A stretch of DNA of 64,000 bases from DATFVA01 sp963721075 (GTDB lineage: Bacteria > Bacteroidota > Ignavibacteria > Ignavibacteriales > Ignavibacteriaceae). The notes beneath the pieces were generated by a model. That model ran no database searches and was not told where the DNA came from. It worked only from the letters and a program-made list of their open reading frames with translations. Every line of letters begins with the position of its first letter. The first letter of the stretch is position 1. The stretch covers positions 1 to 64,000 of the forward strand of contig CAVRHV010000004.1 in assembly GCA_963721075.1 (NCBI GenBank). Direction: 5' to 3'. Made by a program: the position numbers and the translations under genes. Of this stretch, positions 1-11,908 are shown piece after piece.

Positions 1-1
1 A

Positions 2-3000
2 GCCAGGATTGAGGCTTCACTGGAAATAGTCCGTTCTCTTGCACTTGGCATGCATAAAAGTGAGGAAGTCGGGAACGTAACTGACAGGTTGTTTGAGGAG
101 CTTAATAAAATAATTTCAAAAGTAATCGGCTGTACGGTAGTTGTAATTGATGAGAACAAAGACAGATGGGAAACATGGCGGGCAAGAACAAAAATGGCTG
201 TTAATCCATTAGAAATTGCATCTTATAAACGATCTATCGAGACCATGAAGAAAAACATACCCGATTGGTTTCCTGAGTTTTATGCAGGTTTAGGTTCAAA
301 AAACTCACGCCTAATCAAAGATATGTCAGGAGAAAGCCGCATTCATCTGTTAAATTCGATAGCTGAACAATATGAGTATTCAGAAAAAGAAAGAGCCAGA
401 TTATTAGAGATAACTCCTGAAAAATTTACCGCTCATTTTCTTTTTTTCAAGCTGGGGTATTTAGCCGTGATTACTGAAGAGAAACTTCCGGAGGAGAATT
501 TAACAGTTACCAGAAGATTTGTTGAAGTTTTTGACTTTGCTTATACAAGATTTTTGGATATTAAAAGAGCAGAAGAGCAGGCACGGGAAGCCGAAATAGA
601 ACTTGCATTAGAAAGAGTACGTGCAAGGACAATGGCTATGCAGCGAAGTGACGAACTCAGGGAAGTAATCCAGCTTGTATATGAGCAATTCATTCATTTA
701 AAGATTAATATTGAACATACCGGGTTTATATTAGATTATAAAACAAGGGATGATCTGCATATCTGGCTGGCAGATCAGCGCGAGATACCTTCCGAGATCA
801 CAATCCCCTGTTTTGATTCCGTGCCCAACAATAGTATCACAGAAGCAAAAGAAAAGGGGCAGGATTTCTTTTCATACCTTCTGACATTTGAAGAAAAAAA
901 CCAATTCTATCAACAGCTTTTTAAGTTTATCCCCGGTGTACCAGAGGAATCATTAGAATATTATTTTAATTGTCCCGGCCTCGCCGGATCAGGTGTACTC
1001 CTGGAAAATGTCGGTCTATACATTGAGAATTTTTCAGACATATCTTATACAGATGAAGAGAATAGTACGCTGATGCGCATTGGGAAGGTATTCCAGCAAA
1101 CCTATACCCGCTTTCTCGATCTGCAGAAAGCCGAGGCACAGGCAAGAGAAGCAGAAATTCAACTTGCTTTGGAGAGAGTTCGCGCCCGAACTATGGCGAT
1201 GCACAAAAGTGATGAACTGGCTGAAACGGCGGCGATTCTCTTTCAGCAAATGACAGAACTTGGAGTTACTCCCGAAAGGCTGAATATCTGTCTGATTAAA
1301 GAAGAAGACAACGTCCTTGAAGTTTGGGCTACTGACCAGCAGGGTAGTAAAATCAGTCATCACTTTAATGCAAGTCTTGATGAGCCGACTACAGGAAAAC
1401 GTGTATATGATGCATGGAAAAGAAAAAAAGAAATCGATTGTTATTGACCTAACCGGAAAGGAATTAAATGACTGGATCCGGTATGTGCGGGAAGTAATGG
1501 GTATGACCATTAGAGCTGAATTAGTAAGGGAGCATCGGATACATAGCGTGGCATTCTTCTCGCAAGGTATGATATTAACCACTACGCCTGAACCATTACC
1601 CAAAGAATCAATAAAACTACTGGAACGTTTTGCTGATGTATTCAATCTAACTTATCGCCGATTTCTGGATCTGCAAAAAGCCGAAGCACAGGCAAAAGAG
1701 GCACAGATTGAGGCTGCACTTGAAAGAGTTCGTTCAAGAACGATCGCTATGTATAAAAGTGATGAACTGGCTGAAGTGGCACTTATCGTATTTAAACAAT
1801 TAACAGATCTGGGAATTCAGCATTTTGCCAGCGGGTTTTCAATATTTAATAAGGATAAACAATCGGCGCAAATGTGGTTATCCTACGAGGGTGACATCAT
1901 ACCGAAACCATTTCCAATAGATTTTAACGCAAGTCCGGTATTGAAAAGAGTATATGATGCCTGGGAAGAAGGTAAGCCTTTTTATATAAATCAGGCTTCC
2001 GGAAAAGAATTTATCCAGCATATTGAATTTCTTAAAAAAGTTTTTGGCAAACGCGTTAGTCAATTTTTAGCATCAACGAAAAAGAAATTTACAGACAGTC
2101 CGGAAAAGAAATGCCCGATGAAATGGTAATGCACCACACCTTCTTTACCTATGGATCATTGATCTTAAACAACATTACACCAATTAAAGAACAGGATATA
2201 CTAAATCGTTTCGCAAAGGTATTTGAACAAACCTACAGCCGTTTTCGGGATCTGCAAAAAGCCGAAGCAAGGACAAGAGAAGCGCAGATAGAAGGCGCAC
2301 TGGAGCGGGTACGGTCACGTTCCATGGGTATGCATAAAAGTGATGAGTTAAAAGATGTGGTTAGATTGCTCTACAAAGAATTTCAAATACTTGTAACGGA
2401 TATGCATTCTGTGAATATCCAGTTAAACCTGGACTCCTCCAAAGATATCTTTTTCTGGGCTTCAGTAGAAGAAGACATTTACCCAGAATTATATCATTTG
2501 CCGGATTCTGACTTACCAATATTTGAAAAAATTTACGCAGCTTTTAATTCTTCCGGAGATGAATTTTTAGATTATTTACTAAACAGAGAAGAAAAAGATG
2601 CCTTCTTTAAAGAAGTATTCAAGATTCAGCCTGTGCCTCCTAAAAGGGAAAAAATGATTCAAAATGCTGAAGGAATGGCTATGATGGGCTGGTTTCATAA
2701 GCATTCAGGAATTGATATCGTTCGCTATAATCTCAAACGTTTCAGTGAAGAAGAGAAAAACATAGTAAAGCGCTTTGCTGCTGCGTTCGAACAGACATAT
2801 ATCCGTTTTCTCGATCTGCAAAAAGCAGAAGCACAGGCCCGTGAAGCAATTAAACAGGCATCTCTGGACAGAGTGAGAGGTGAAATTGCAAGTATGCGGA
2901 CATCGGAAGATCTCAATCGAATTACACCTCTTATCTGGCGTGAACTTAAAGCTCTTGAAGTGCCTTTTATCCGGTGCGGCGTTTTTATCATTGATGAAGA

Positions 3001-4219
3001 TAATGAGGTAACACATGTTTATTTAACCACACCGGAGGGAAAATCGCTCGGTGTACTCAATTTACCTTTCGATACAAACGAACTTACAAATAACACTGTA
3101 AAATACTGGCGCAAAAAAGATGTTTATAAAGAGCACTGGGATAAACAGGCTTTTATCAACTGGACGAAATCAATGATGGAGCTTGGACAGGTGCAGAATG
3201 CTGAAACTTACCAGGGATCTTCAACTCCGCCGGAATCCCTCTACCTTCACTTTATACCTTTTACTCAGGGAATGCTATATGTAGGTGATGTTTCTCCTCT
3301 TTCTGAGGAAAAACTCGATCTGGTTAAAACCCTGGCAGAAGCATTCGCTATTGCATACGCCAGATATGAAGATTTTAAAAATCTTGAAGAAGCAAAAAAT
3401 AAAATTGAAATTACTCTGGATGAATTAAAAGCTGCACAAGCACAGCTGGTTCATGCCGAAAAGATGGCCTCGCTTGGTGAACTTACGGCTGGTATAGCTC
3501 ACGAAATAAAAAATCCTCTCAATTTTGTTAATAACTTCTCTGAGATCAGCGGTGAATTATTATCTGAGTTAAAAGAAGAAATAGAAAAAAATGATAAAGA
3601 AGAAGTTTTAGCTTTACTTGAAGATCTGAAACAAAATCTTGAAAAAATAAATCTTCATGGAAAACGGGCAGATTCTATTGTTAAAGGGATGCTTCTTCAT
3701 TCCAGAGGAACTTCAGGAGAAAAAACACTGACTGATGTTAATGATCTTCTTGACCAGTATGTTACTCTTGCCTATCACGGTTTGCGCGCACAGAATAAAG
3801 AATTCAATATTACTATCGAAAAAGAATATGATGATGCTATCGGGAAAATAAATGTTGTACCTCAGGACATCAGCAGGGTTTTCCTGAACTTGATAAACAA
3901 CGCCTGTTATGCAGCCTATGACAGGAAGAAGAAAAGCAACGATAACAACTTCTCCCCCACCCTAAAAGTTTCAACGAAGAATCTAAAGGATAAGGCTGAG
4001 ATAAGGATCGGTGATAACGGCAGCGGAATTCCAAAAGATATTTTAGGCAAAATATTCCAGCCGTTCTTTACAACAAAACCGACAGGTGAAGGGACCGGGT
4101 TAGGTTTATCTCTCAGTTATGATATTGTTACAAAAGTTCACAATGGTGATTTGAGAGTTGAAACAAAAGAAAGTGTAGGAACCGAGTTTATTATTTTATT
4201 AAATAAATCATACTTATGA
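2..4219 (+). CDS. Multi-repeat soluble sensor histidine kinase (5'-partial, two frameshifts)
   Basis: The reading frame is open from the left edge, so the start lies outside the window. The protein is built from sensor modules of about 180 residues, each preceded by a helical linker of the type ALERVRARTMAMHKSDEL. Six linker copies are visible, near bases 2, 590, 1150, 1700, 2280 and 2845. The C-terminus is a histidine kinase: H-box IAHEIKNPLNF with the phospho-accepting His at 3500-3502, N-box NLINNACYA, G-boxes GDNGSGIP and GEGTGLGLSL. No membrane segment is seen, so it is probably cytosolic. The frame breaks near 1430 (one extra base in an A7 run) and near 2064 (one base missing in a T5 run); both sides align perfectly with the repeat pattern. 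The next kinase begins at 4216, overlapping this stop, so the two are co-transcribed. The ligand of the sensor modules is unknown. Confidence 0.85.
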
Positions 4220-7200
4220 AAAACAAACATTCGAACATCATCTGGTTCTCAATGATCGGTTTTGTGTTGTTATTTACGGGTTTATTCTCGCCCGGTTATG
4301 CTCAAAGGAATTACCTTTTTGAAAATATTTCAGTTCCTGAAGGACTTTCTAACTCTACAGTCAACTATATCTTTCAGGACAGCAACGGTTTTCTCTGGAT
4401 TTCCACGAATGACGGACTTAACAGATATGATGGGCACAATATAAAAGTATTTAAAAACGATCCGAATGATTCCACTACAATGCCAACTAATGACTGCTAT
4501 GCTATTGCAGAGGATGCAGACGGATTTATCTGGATCGGCGTATCAAATAACATTATAGCAAAATATCGACCCGAAAAATGAAACTTTTCATGGCTATCAC
4601 CTGGAAACCGCAGGTGTCACTAAAATATCTTATTCTTATTCGGCACTTTTAGATTCAAAAGGAAATCTGTGGTTTGGATCCACATATCACGGAATACAAA
4701 AATTCAACAAATCAAAAAATAAATTTGAACAGATACACCTCGATGCTAATAATAAAAATGCCCAATGGGGTAATATCTTTGGTATAACTGAATTAAAGAA
4801 TGGGAAGATACTAGCTGCCGATTATGCAAACGGTATAAAAATATACAATGAAAAGCTTAATTTATTTCAGCCATATTTTCTCAATACAAATTTCAATCCG
4901 AATGAAATTCAGATTATTTATGAAGACGCATCCGGAAATATCTGGCTCGGCGGCAGAAATCAATTAATAAAATATTCTCCTTCTTATCATACTACTGAGA
5001 ATTTCGATTTATTCAGCCTGATCAAAAATCCTACAACCTATGATAACATAACAGGAATTATGCAGGATGATGAAGGATACTTGTGGGCAAGTGTTTATTC
5101 GCAAGGGCTGTACAGGATCACTCCAAAGACAAAAAACATCCAAAGAATAAATTATAGTAATAATGAGTTAAACACCTATGGGCGGGATGTTATTAATAAC
5201 GTTTATAAAGACAAATATGGAGTTATCTGGCTGGGGATATGGGGTAAAGGCCTCATCAAATTTGACCCGCTCAGAGAACCATTTAATTTTTATAAGTTTT
5301 CAACCGGGGACATCGCAAGTTCCGGCGCAAATTTTTCAACAGTGTTTGCGGGTTCATCTCAGAGCAAAGAAATAACCATTGGAACATCTGAAAAGGGTTT
5401 ATTTAATTACGACACTGAAAATCATAAGTTAAATAACATAAAATTCAATATTAACCATTCTAATGCTGCAGAAGGGACCATAAATATTCAGGGTCTTGAT
5501 GTTGATAATGAGGGTAATAAATGGTTCGCATATAATAACCTTGGTCTGCACAAAATTGATAAGAATAATTTGGTTAGCGCATATCAATCACCTTACTTAA
5601 AAAAAACTTCAAGTTATTATATAAACTCTATAAAAACTGATTCATCAGGTAATATCTGGATTGCCTCAAGACAGGGATTTGAGAAATATGATCGCGCCAA
5701 AAATAAATATACGTTCTTACCTACGATAATGAATAAACCGATAAGTCAGGAACTATCGCAAAAAATACATAGAATAGCTGAGTCACAGAAACCTATAGTC
5801 TCCATATTAAAAGTTGGGGAAGCCTCAAATCTGGAAAAAATTTTCACCCTGAATTCAGACCAGAAAGTTTTAATAATTGGTCTCGGTGAGGGTCAAATGG
5901 ATGTCGGCGTGGGTCTTTCAGATGCAGGCTCACTATTAAGCAAAGATGGCGGGACAATCTGGTCGATGAATGATTTATTTAAAACATTTAATGACGGTGG
6001 AGGATTTAAAAACCGGATTGCACTTGGATGTTTAATTTGAAAAAGGGAGACTATAAAATTACATATGCGACAGATGTGGGTCACTCTTACGGAACCTGGA
6101 ATGTAACTCCACCTCCTGATTCCTTGTGGTATGGAATTCAGGTATTGAGTTTATCTGAATCCGATTATAACAGTATAAATCAAATGAATGAAAAAGAGAT
6201 TAACTCCAATAAATTTATGCCTACGGAAATAGGTACAAGTATTGAATTTAGTAAGCGGTACCATAATGTTCTTTGGTTAGGTTCTACACAAAGCGGATTT
6301 TTTAAATATGATTTAACAACAGGTAATTTTAAGCAATATAATTTTGACTCCCTGAATGTTAGTTCTCTGAACAATTATATTAATTGCATTTTTGAAGATC
6401 GGGAAGGAATAGTCTGGATTGCAACAGCAAACAGTTTATTAAGATTTGATCCCTCCACTGAAAAAATTAACAGATTTGATCAAAAAGACGGCCTTCCGTC
6501 CAATCAAATAAATTCGATTCTTGAAGATCTTGAAGGGAGTCTCTGGATTAACACATCAGCAGGATTATCCAAACTGAATAAAAATGCACCTAAGGATAAA
6601 TGGAATTTTGTCAATTTTGATGCTCAGGATGGACTGCAGGGTTTTACCAACAGTAAAGCAAACTGGGTAGGTAAAGACGGCGAGATATTTTTAGGAGGAA
6701 TCGATGGGTTTACATATTTCTATCCTGGAAAAATAAACGAAATAAAACCGGATATAGTTATAGAGGACATAAAGGTTTCTGATATCTCACTTAAATCAGA
6801 TTCCTCTGCAATTAAGACTGACAAAAGTGTAATGAGGCTGAATGAACTTAATCTTTCCTATACGCAGAATAATTTATCTTTTGAGTTCGCTTCGATTCAT
6901 TATTCAAGACCGAAAAAAAATAAAATTATGTACAGACTGGAGGGCTTTGATAATCACTGGCTGTCCAATGACCGGGATTTCGCTTCATACACGAATCTTT
7001 CTCCGGGTGAGTACACTTTTATGGTTAAAGGCTCAAACGGTGATGGAATCTGGAATGAAGAAGGAAAGTCAATAAAAATCATCATTAATCCTCCATGGTG
7101 GAAAACCACTGGTGCATACATAAGCTACATTTTCCTGTTTGGTTTTTTAGTTTTTGGTGTAGACAGGTTTCAGAGGAGACGTTTAATTGAAAAAGAACGA

Positions 7201-8050
7201 ACCATGGCAAAAGAGAAAGAGCTTGAGCAGGCAAAAGAAATTGAAAAAGCCTATCACGAATTAAAGAGCACACAATCGCAATTACTTCATGCCGAAAAAA
7301 TGGCTTCGCTGGGTGCATTAACAGCAGGAATTGCACACGAAATAAAAAATCCTTTGAACTTTGTTAACAACTTTTCTGAAATCAGCAGCGAATTACTGGA
7401 TGAATTGAAGGAAGAATTGGAAAAGAATGATAAGGGAGAAGTCCTGACAATTATAGAAAATTTAAAACAGAATCTTGAGAAGATTAACTCAGCACGGAAA
7501 GCGTGCGGATTCAATTGTTAAGGGAATGCTGCTTCACTCAAGAGGGACTTCGGGTGAAAAAGTGTTAACTGATATAAATGAACTTCTGGATCAGTATACT
7601 GCGCTGGCTTATCACGGAATGCGGGCACAGAATAAAGAGTTTAACATAACCATTGAAAAAGATTACGACGATTCAATCGGAAAGCTATATGTTGTTCCGC
7701 AGGATATCAGCAGGGTCTTCCTTAACTTAATAAACAATGCATGTTATGCTGCAAATGAGAAGAAGGAAAAGACCGGCGGCGGTTTCTCTCCCGAACTTAA
7801 AGTATCTTCCAAAAACCTGAATGACTGAAGTTGAGATCAGTATAAGAGATAACGGGATGCGGAATTCCTTCGAAAATATCGAGATAAATTATTTAACCCC
7901 TTCTTTACAACAAAACCGACCGGAGAAGGCACGGGACTTGGACTTTCACTAAGCTATGACATTGTTACAAAAGTGCATAATGGCGAATTGAAGGCTGAGA
8001 CCAGAAACGGTGAGGGCACAGTATTTATTGTTAAGTTACCCAAAGAATAG
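4216..8050 (+). CDS. Periplasmic two-component-propeller sensor histidine kinase (multiple frameshifts)
   Basis: About 1,278 residues after frame correction. A signal peptide ends near GYAQ, followed by many Reg_prop blades (pattern DSNGFLWISTNDGLNRYD) forming beta-propellers, a Y_Y_Y domain, one membrane helix (about 7105-7160), a coiled coil, and a histidine kinase core with His at 7336-7338 that is nearly identical to that of the upstream kinase. The frame changes near 4568, 6033, 7493, 7826, 7856 and 7882. Reading through these restores DNG-GIP, NPFFTTKPTGEGTGLGLS and a natural stop at 8048-8050. The last four are all single-base insertions. A stretch of about 150-170 residues (bases 5721-6255) without blade motifs interrupts the second propeller. 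Family knowledge: such proteins sense periplasmic ligands, often sugars, and phosphorylate a response regulator. The ligand cannot be read from sequence. Confidence 0.85.
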
Positions 8051-8065
8051 TTAAATAATGATTGA

Positions 8066-10165
8066 ATGAAAATAACTGTAAGTAATATTATCCCGATTAC
8101 ATTTATCTTATTTCAAAATGTGTCTGCCGAAATAAACGATACATTATTTATTTCTTCCGATAAATTAATGGAAGGTAATTTCTATCTTGCAGCTTCAAAT
8201 GAAGAACTACCGGATGAAATTTTATGGCATTTTTCACCGGGAGATGATCCTCGTTGGGCAGATCCGCTTTATGATGACAGCAATTGGGAATTCGTAAATC
8301 CGTGGTTAAATGTACTAAAACCGGAGGCAAAAAAATGGGGAGGAATCGGATGGTTTAGAAAAGTTATTAAGATCGACTCATCTTTAACGGGTAAAACAAT
8401 CGGGGTTCATCTTCATCAGGATGGCGCTTCTGAAGTATTCTTAAATGGAAAGAAGATTTTTACTTTTGGGAAAGTAAGCGAAGATAAAATAGAAGAAAAA
8501 TTCTATGATCCGTTTTATTCACCTTACGTCTTTTCATTTGATTCAAACACTGTTTATACTGTAGCGATAAGATATTCAAATCACAGTGATGTGGGGTGGG
8601 AATATTTTTATAATAAATTCTTCGGTCATTTAGGATTCTCCATAAGTTTATTTGACTTTGACAGAAATATTGATTCGGACTTATTGTTAATTCATAAAAG
8701 GACATCATTCGATTGGGTAATAAACGGATTTGCTATTGCTTTCTCACTTATATTTTTTCTCCTTTATTTCTTCTATTCAAAACGTAAACAAAATCTTTAT
8801 TTCGCGTCTTTTGTATTCGGCATTGCTTTAATGTCAACTTCAAGTGACTTACAATTGATTGGAAATACCTCCCTTGAACTAATTGCCGTTTACAGAATTG
8901 TCCAGTTCATTGCATTTTCATTCATCTTTACTTTTTTTCTGTTATTCATTTATGATACTGTATATCATCGAATCATTAAATTATTCTGGGCTTTTTTTGC
9001 TGCTTTCATTGCAATTAATGGTTTTGCTTTTTTCGGTTCTTCCGCAATATTTGATAATATGATGCCTTTAGCCATCGTATTATCTATTTTGACGATTGAA
9101 AGCTTTAGAGTATTTATTATCGGCATAGTCAGAAAAGTGGAGAATATCCGGATCCTGGCTATCGGCAGCATTATATTCCTCATACTCTTTTTAAGCAGCT
9201 TCTTTATAGCTCCTCTGATCCCAAAATCAATACTTACTGTCCTGGTTATGCCGCTCATGTTTCTAAATATTACTGTTCTCCCGGTATTTATGGCGATTTA
9301 CCTGGCAAAATCATACGGCAAAACTCAAACTGACCTCGAAGATAAAATCATATATGTACAGGAACTTTCCGCAAAACAGATTGAACAGGAGAGAAAAAAT
9401 GCTGAACTGCAGCTTCAGGCTGAACTGGAAAGAGCAGAGAATAAAAGAAAGACAGAAGAACTTGAGCAGGCACGAAAACTACAGCTGTCTATGCTGCCCG
9501 AAGTGTTACCATTACTACCTGATATCGATATTACTGCATATATGAAAACTGCAACAGAAGTAGGCGGAGATTATTATGATTTTCATGTATCCGAATCTTC
9601 GGTTTTAACAAACGTTATAGGTGATGCAACAGGTCATGGACTTGATGCCGGTATGCTTGTAAGTATAACAAAAGGATTATTTCATAATCTTGCTCCCCAG
9701 CCTGAACTTGAACAGGTTATTGCACAACTTAATTCCGCTTTTATTTCAATGAAGTTAGCGCCGAGGTATATGTCGCTCGCATTACTCCGAATATCAGGCA
9801 ATCATCTCAAAGTGATTGGAGCCGGAATGCCTCCGTTTCTATTTTACCAAAAAAGTTCGGGGACCATAAACGAAATAGAACCGAGCGGCCCGCTTCTTGG
9901 AGCATTCCCCGAATATAAATACCCGGTCAGAAATTACGATCTCTCAACCGGTGATATAATTCTTCTAATGAGTGACGGATTTATCGAAAGAAGAAATGCT
10001 GCCGGAGAAATGTACGGCTGGGAACAGGGAAAACATCTGTTCTCTACTGTAACTCATTTGAACTCACAACAAATAATTGAAGAGTTTGTTAAGGCGGGTG
10101 ATGCCTGGGCAGAAGACAGCGTACAGGATGATGACATTACATTTGTTGTATTTAAAATACAATAG
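8066..10165 (+). CDS. 7-TM membrane protein with SpoIIE/PP2C phosphatase domain
   Basis: The 699-residue protein has an N-terminal signal-like helix, then a beta-galactosidase-type jelly-roll region (about residues 50-190, with WFRKVIKID and FLNGKKIF). Seven hydrophobic segments follow (about 215-420), then a coiled coil (about 430-480) and a SpoIIE/RsbU-type PP2C phosphatase domain (about 480-699). The metal-binding signature residues are visible in EVGGDYYDF, IGDATGHGLDAG and LLMSDGFIE. The architecture resembles 7TMR-DISM sensor proteins with a serine phosphatase output. Known members dephosphorylate anti-sigma-factor antagonists in partner-switching pathways. No STAS or RsbW-like partner is in the window, so the target is unknown. 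It lies 15 bases after the propeller kinase, probably in the same operon. Confidence 0.85.
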   Translation: MKITVSNIIPITFILFQNVSAEINDTLFISSDKLMEGNFYLAASNEELPDEILWHFSPGDDPRWADPLYDDSNWEFVNPWLNVLKPEAKKWGGIGWFRKVIKIDSSLTGKTIGVHLHQDGASEVFLNGKKIFTFGKVSEDKIEEKFYDPFYSPYVFSFDSNTVYTVAIRYSNHSDVGWEYFYNKFFGHLGFSISLFDFDRNIDSDLLLIHKRTSFDWVINGFAIAFSLIFFLLYFFYSKRKQNLYFASFVFGIALMSTSSDLQLIGNTSLELIAVYRIVQFIAFSFIFTFFLLFIYDTVYHRIIKLFWAFFAAFIAINGFAFFGSSAIFDNMMPLAIVLSILTIESFRVFIIGIVRKVENIRILAIGSIIFLILFLSSFFIAPLIPKSILTVLVMPLMFLNITVLPVFMAIYLAKSYGKTQTDLEDKIIYVQELSAKQIEQERKNAELQLQAELERAENKRKTEELEQARKLQLSMLPEVLPLLPDIDITAYMKTATEVGGDYYDFHVSESSVLTNVIGDATGHGLDAGMLVSITKGLFHNLAPQPELEQVIAQLNSAFISMKLAPRYMSLALLRISGNHLKVIGAGMPPFLFYQKSSGTINEIEPSGPLLGAFPEYKYPVRNYDLSTGDIILLMSDGFIERRNAAGEMYGWEQGKHLFSTVTHLNSQQIIEEFVKAGDAWAEDSVQDDDITFVVFKIQ

Positions 10166-10215
10166 CGAATATACTCAGGGATATTTCGCTGCAGATACAA
10201 ATAAATTACCCTGGG

Positions 10216-10614
10216 ATGAAAGATAAAAATTCATTTAGCAATGAGGACAATTTGAAATTATTGGTTGTAGATGATGAAAGTGACGTACAGTTTTTATTCC
10301 AGCAGAAATTCAGGAAGGAAATAAAAAAAGGAATCAGATAAAATAGGTATGCTTATAATGGAATTGCAGCACTTGAATTAATCGAAACAATTGAGAAACA
10401 AACAGAATATTTAATACTAACGGATATAAATATGCCGGAGATGAATGGAATGGAATTACTGAAAGAGATCAAAACCCGGTATCCCGAATTGAAAGTATTT
10501 ATGATCACCGCCTACGGGGATGAGAAGAATTTTGATATGGCTAAAAATCTCGGTGCGGATGATTATTTTACAAAACCATTTCAGTTCGATCTTCTAAAGG
10601 AAAAATTAAGTTAA
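10216..10614 (+). CDS. Single-domain response regulator (CheY-like), apparent in-frame stop
   Basis: This is a stand-alone receiver of about 132 residues. Visible motifs are the acidic pocket VVDDES, the phospho-acceptor in LTDINMPEMNG, the switch region MITAYGD and the conserved lysine in FTKPF. The frame before and after is the same, but TAA at 10339-10341 interrupts it. Reading bases about 10327-10350 with one G removed and one A added gives KKESDKIRYAYNG. That aligns residue for residue, with no gap, to the matching part of the next receiver. Two compensating indels are therefore more likely than a true nonsense mutation. It sits between the membrane PP2C gene and the receiver-PP2C gene and is likely the output or relay of one of the two upstream kinases. 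Confidence 0.75.
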
Positions 10615-10639
10615 TCAGATCATTAAATGGAATATCATA

Positions 10640-11809
10640 ATGGATTTTGCAAGAATATTAGTAGTGGATGATGAACCTGATCTGCAGACGTTGATCAGGC
10701 AGAAATTCCGGAACAAGATAAAAGCGAACGAATATGAGTTTCATTTTGCAGAGAATGGTGCAGAGGCACTTGAACGCCTCACCAATGACGGTTCGATTGA
10801 TCTTATACTGACAGATATAAATATGCCGGTAATGGATGGACTTACTCTCCTGTCTAAAATAAATGACCTCAATAAAAAAGAACTGAGATCTGTAATAGTA
10901 TCTGCCTATGGCGATATGGAAAACATCAGAACCGCAATGAATCGAGGTGCGTACGATTTCGTTACCAAGCCTATCGATTTAAAAGATCTGGAGGTCACTA
11001 TAGAGAAATCATTGAAGGAAATTGAGCAGTATAAGGTTGCTTTGCTGGCACACGACAAATTAGTTGCCCTTAAGCAGGAACTGGATATTGCAAAGATAAT
11101 CCAGACATCAATGCTGCCGAAATCCTTCCCTGCTTTTCCCGAACGTAAAGAATTTGATATTTATGCCAGGATGATACCCGCTAAAGAAGTAGGCGGCGAC
11201 TTATATGATTACTTCCTTATTGATAAGTATAGAGTTGGAATTATAATAGGCGATGTTTCCGGTAAAGGAGTTGCGGCTGCAATTCTCATGGCGGTATGCA
11301 AAACCCTGCTCAGGGCCACTGCCCTGAAAGGTATCCCGGCCGATGATGTGCTGACGGAGGTCAATAGAATAATTGTTGATGAAAGTCCTTCTACAATGTT
11401 CGTCACTGTGTTTTACGGGGTACTCGACACAAGAAACGGTTCATTTGAATATTCGAACGGCGGGCATAATGCTCCCTATCTCTTATCGGCTGACGGCAGC
11501 TTGAAATCGATAGAGGATGCTGGAGGACTGATGATCGGAGCGATGGAAGATTCCGGATATGAATCTAAAATTATTATGCTTCAGCCCGGTGACAGTATTC
11601 TCTTTTATACCGATGGGGTTACCGAAGCCTTTAACAAGAATGAGGAGGAATTTTCGGATGAGAGATTAAGGAAGCTTGTTAATACCGGAAACAGCCTTTA
11701 CCCCGAGAAATTAGTTGACCTTGTTTTTTCAGGTATTACTGAATTTACAGACGGCTGCGAACAGTCTGACGACATAACCTGTATGAGTCTGAAATATCTT
11801 GGCAGTTAA
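10640..11809 (+). CDS. Response regulator fused to SpoIIE/PP2C phosphatase (RsbU/RssB-like)
   Basis: The protein has 389 residues. An N-terminal receiver (about 3-120) carries VVDDEPD, the acceptor Asp in LTDINMPVMDG and FVTKP. It is joined by a helical linker to a PP2C serine phosphatase domain (about 160-389) with EVGGDLYDY, IGDVSGKGVAAAI and LFYTDGVTEA. Family knowledge: phosphorylation of the receiver activates the phosphatase, which dephosphorylates an anti-anti-sigma or similar protein. It is the last gene of the signalling cluster and the most likely effector of the two histidine kinases, although that pairing is inferred from position only. Confidence 0.88.
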   Translation: MDFARILVVDDEPDLQTLIRQKFRNKIKANEYEFHFAENGAEALERLTNDGSIDLILTDINMPVMDGLTLLSKINDLNKKELRSVIVSAYGDMENIRTAMNRGAYDFVTKPIDLKDLEVTIEKSLKEIEQYKVALLAHDKLVALKQELDIAKIIQTSMLPKSFPAFPERKEFDIYARMIPAKEVGGDLYDYFLIDKYRVGIIIGDVSGKGVAAAILMAVCKTLLRATALKGIPADDVLTEVNRIIVDESPSTMFVTVFYGVLDTRNGSFEYSNGGHNAPYLLSADGSLKSIEDAGGLMIGAMEDSGYESKIIMLQPGDSILFYTDGVTEAFNKNEEEFSDERLRKLVNTGNSLYPEKLVDLVFSGITEFTDGCEQSDDITCMSLKYLGS

Positions 11810-11908
11810 ACCAGGTTTTTGAGACCTTATGTCACTTTTTAGCTGCGGCAGATACTGACATATATACACCCAGGAATTTATCTTTTTATAACAAATCCAG
11901 GAGAAATC

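Noticed and set aside
1034..1645. 203-codon minus-strand ORF
   Set aside because: It is the reverse shadow of the repeat-sensor kinase with no recognisable features.
10339..10341. TAA in the receiver as a recoded codon
   Set aside because: TAA recoding is not expected in this group and two compensating indels explain the site better.
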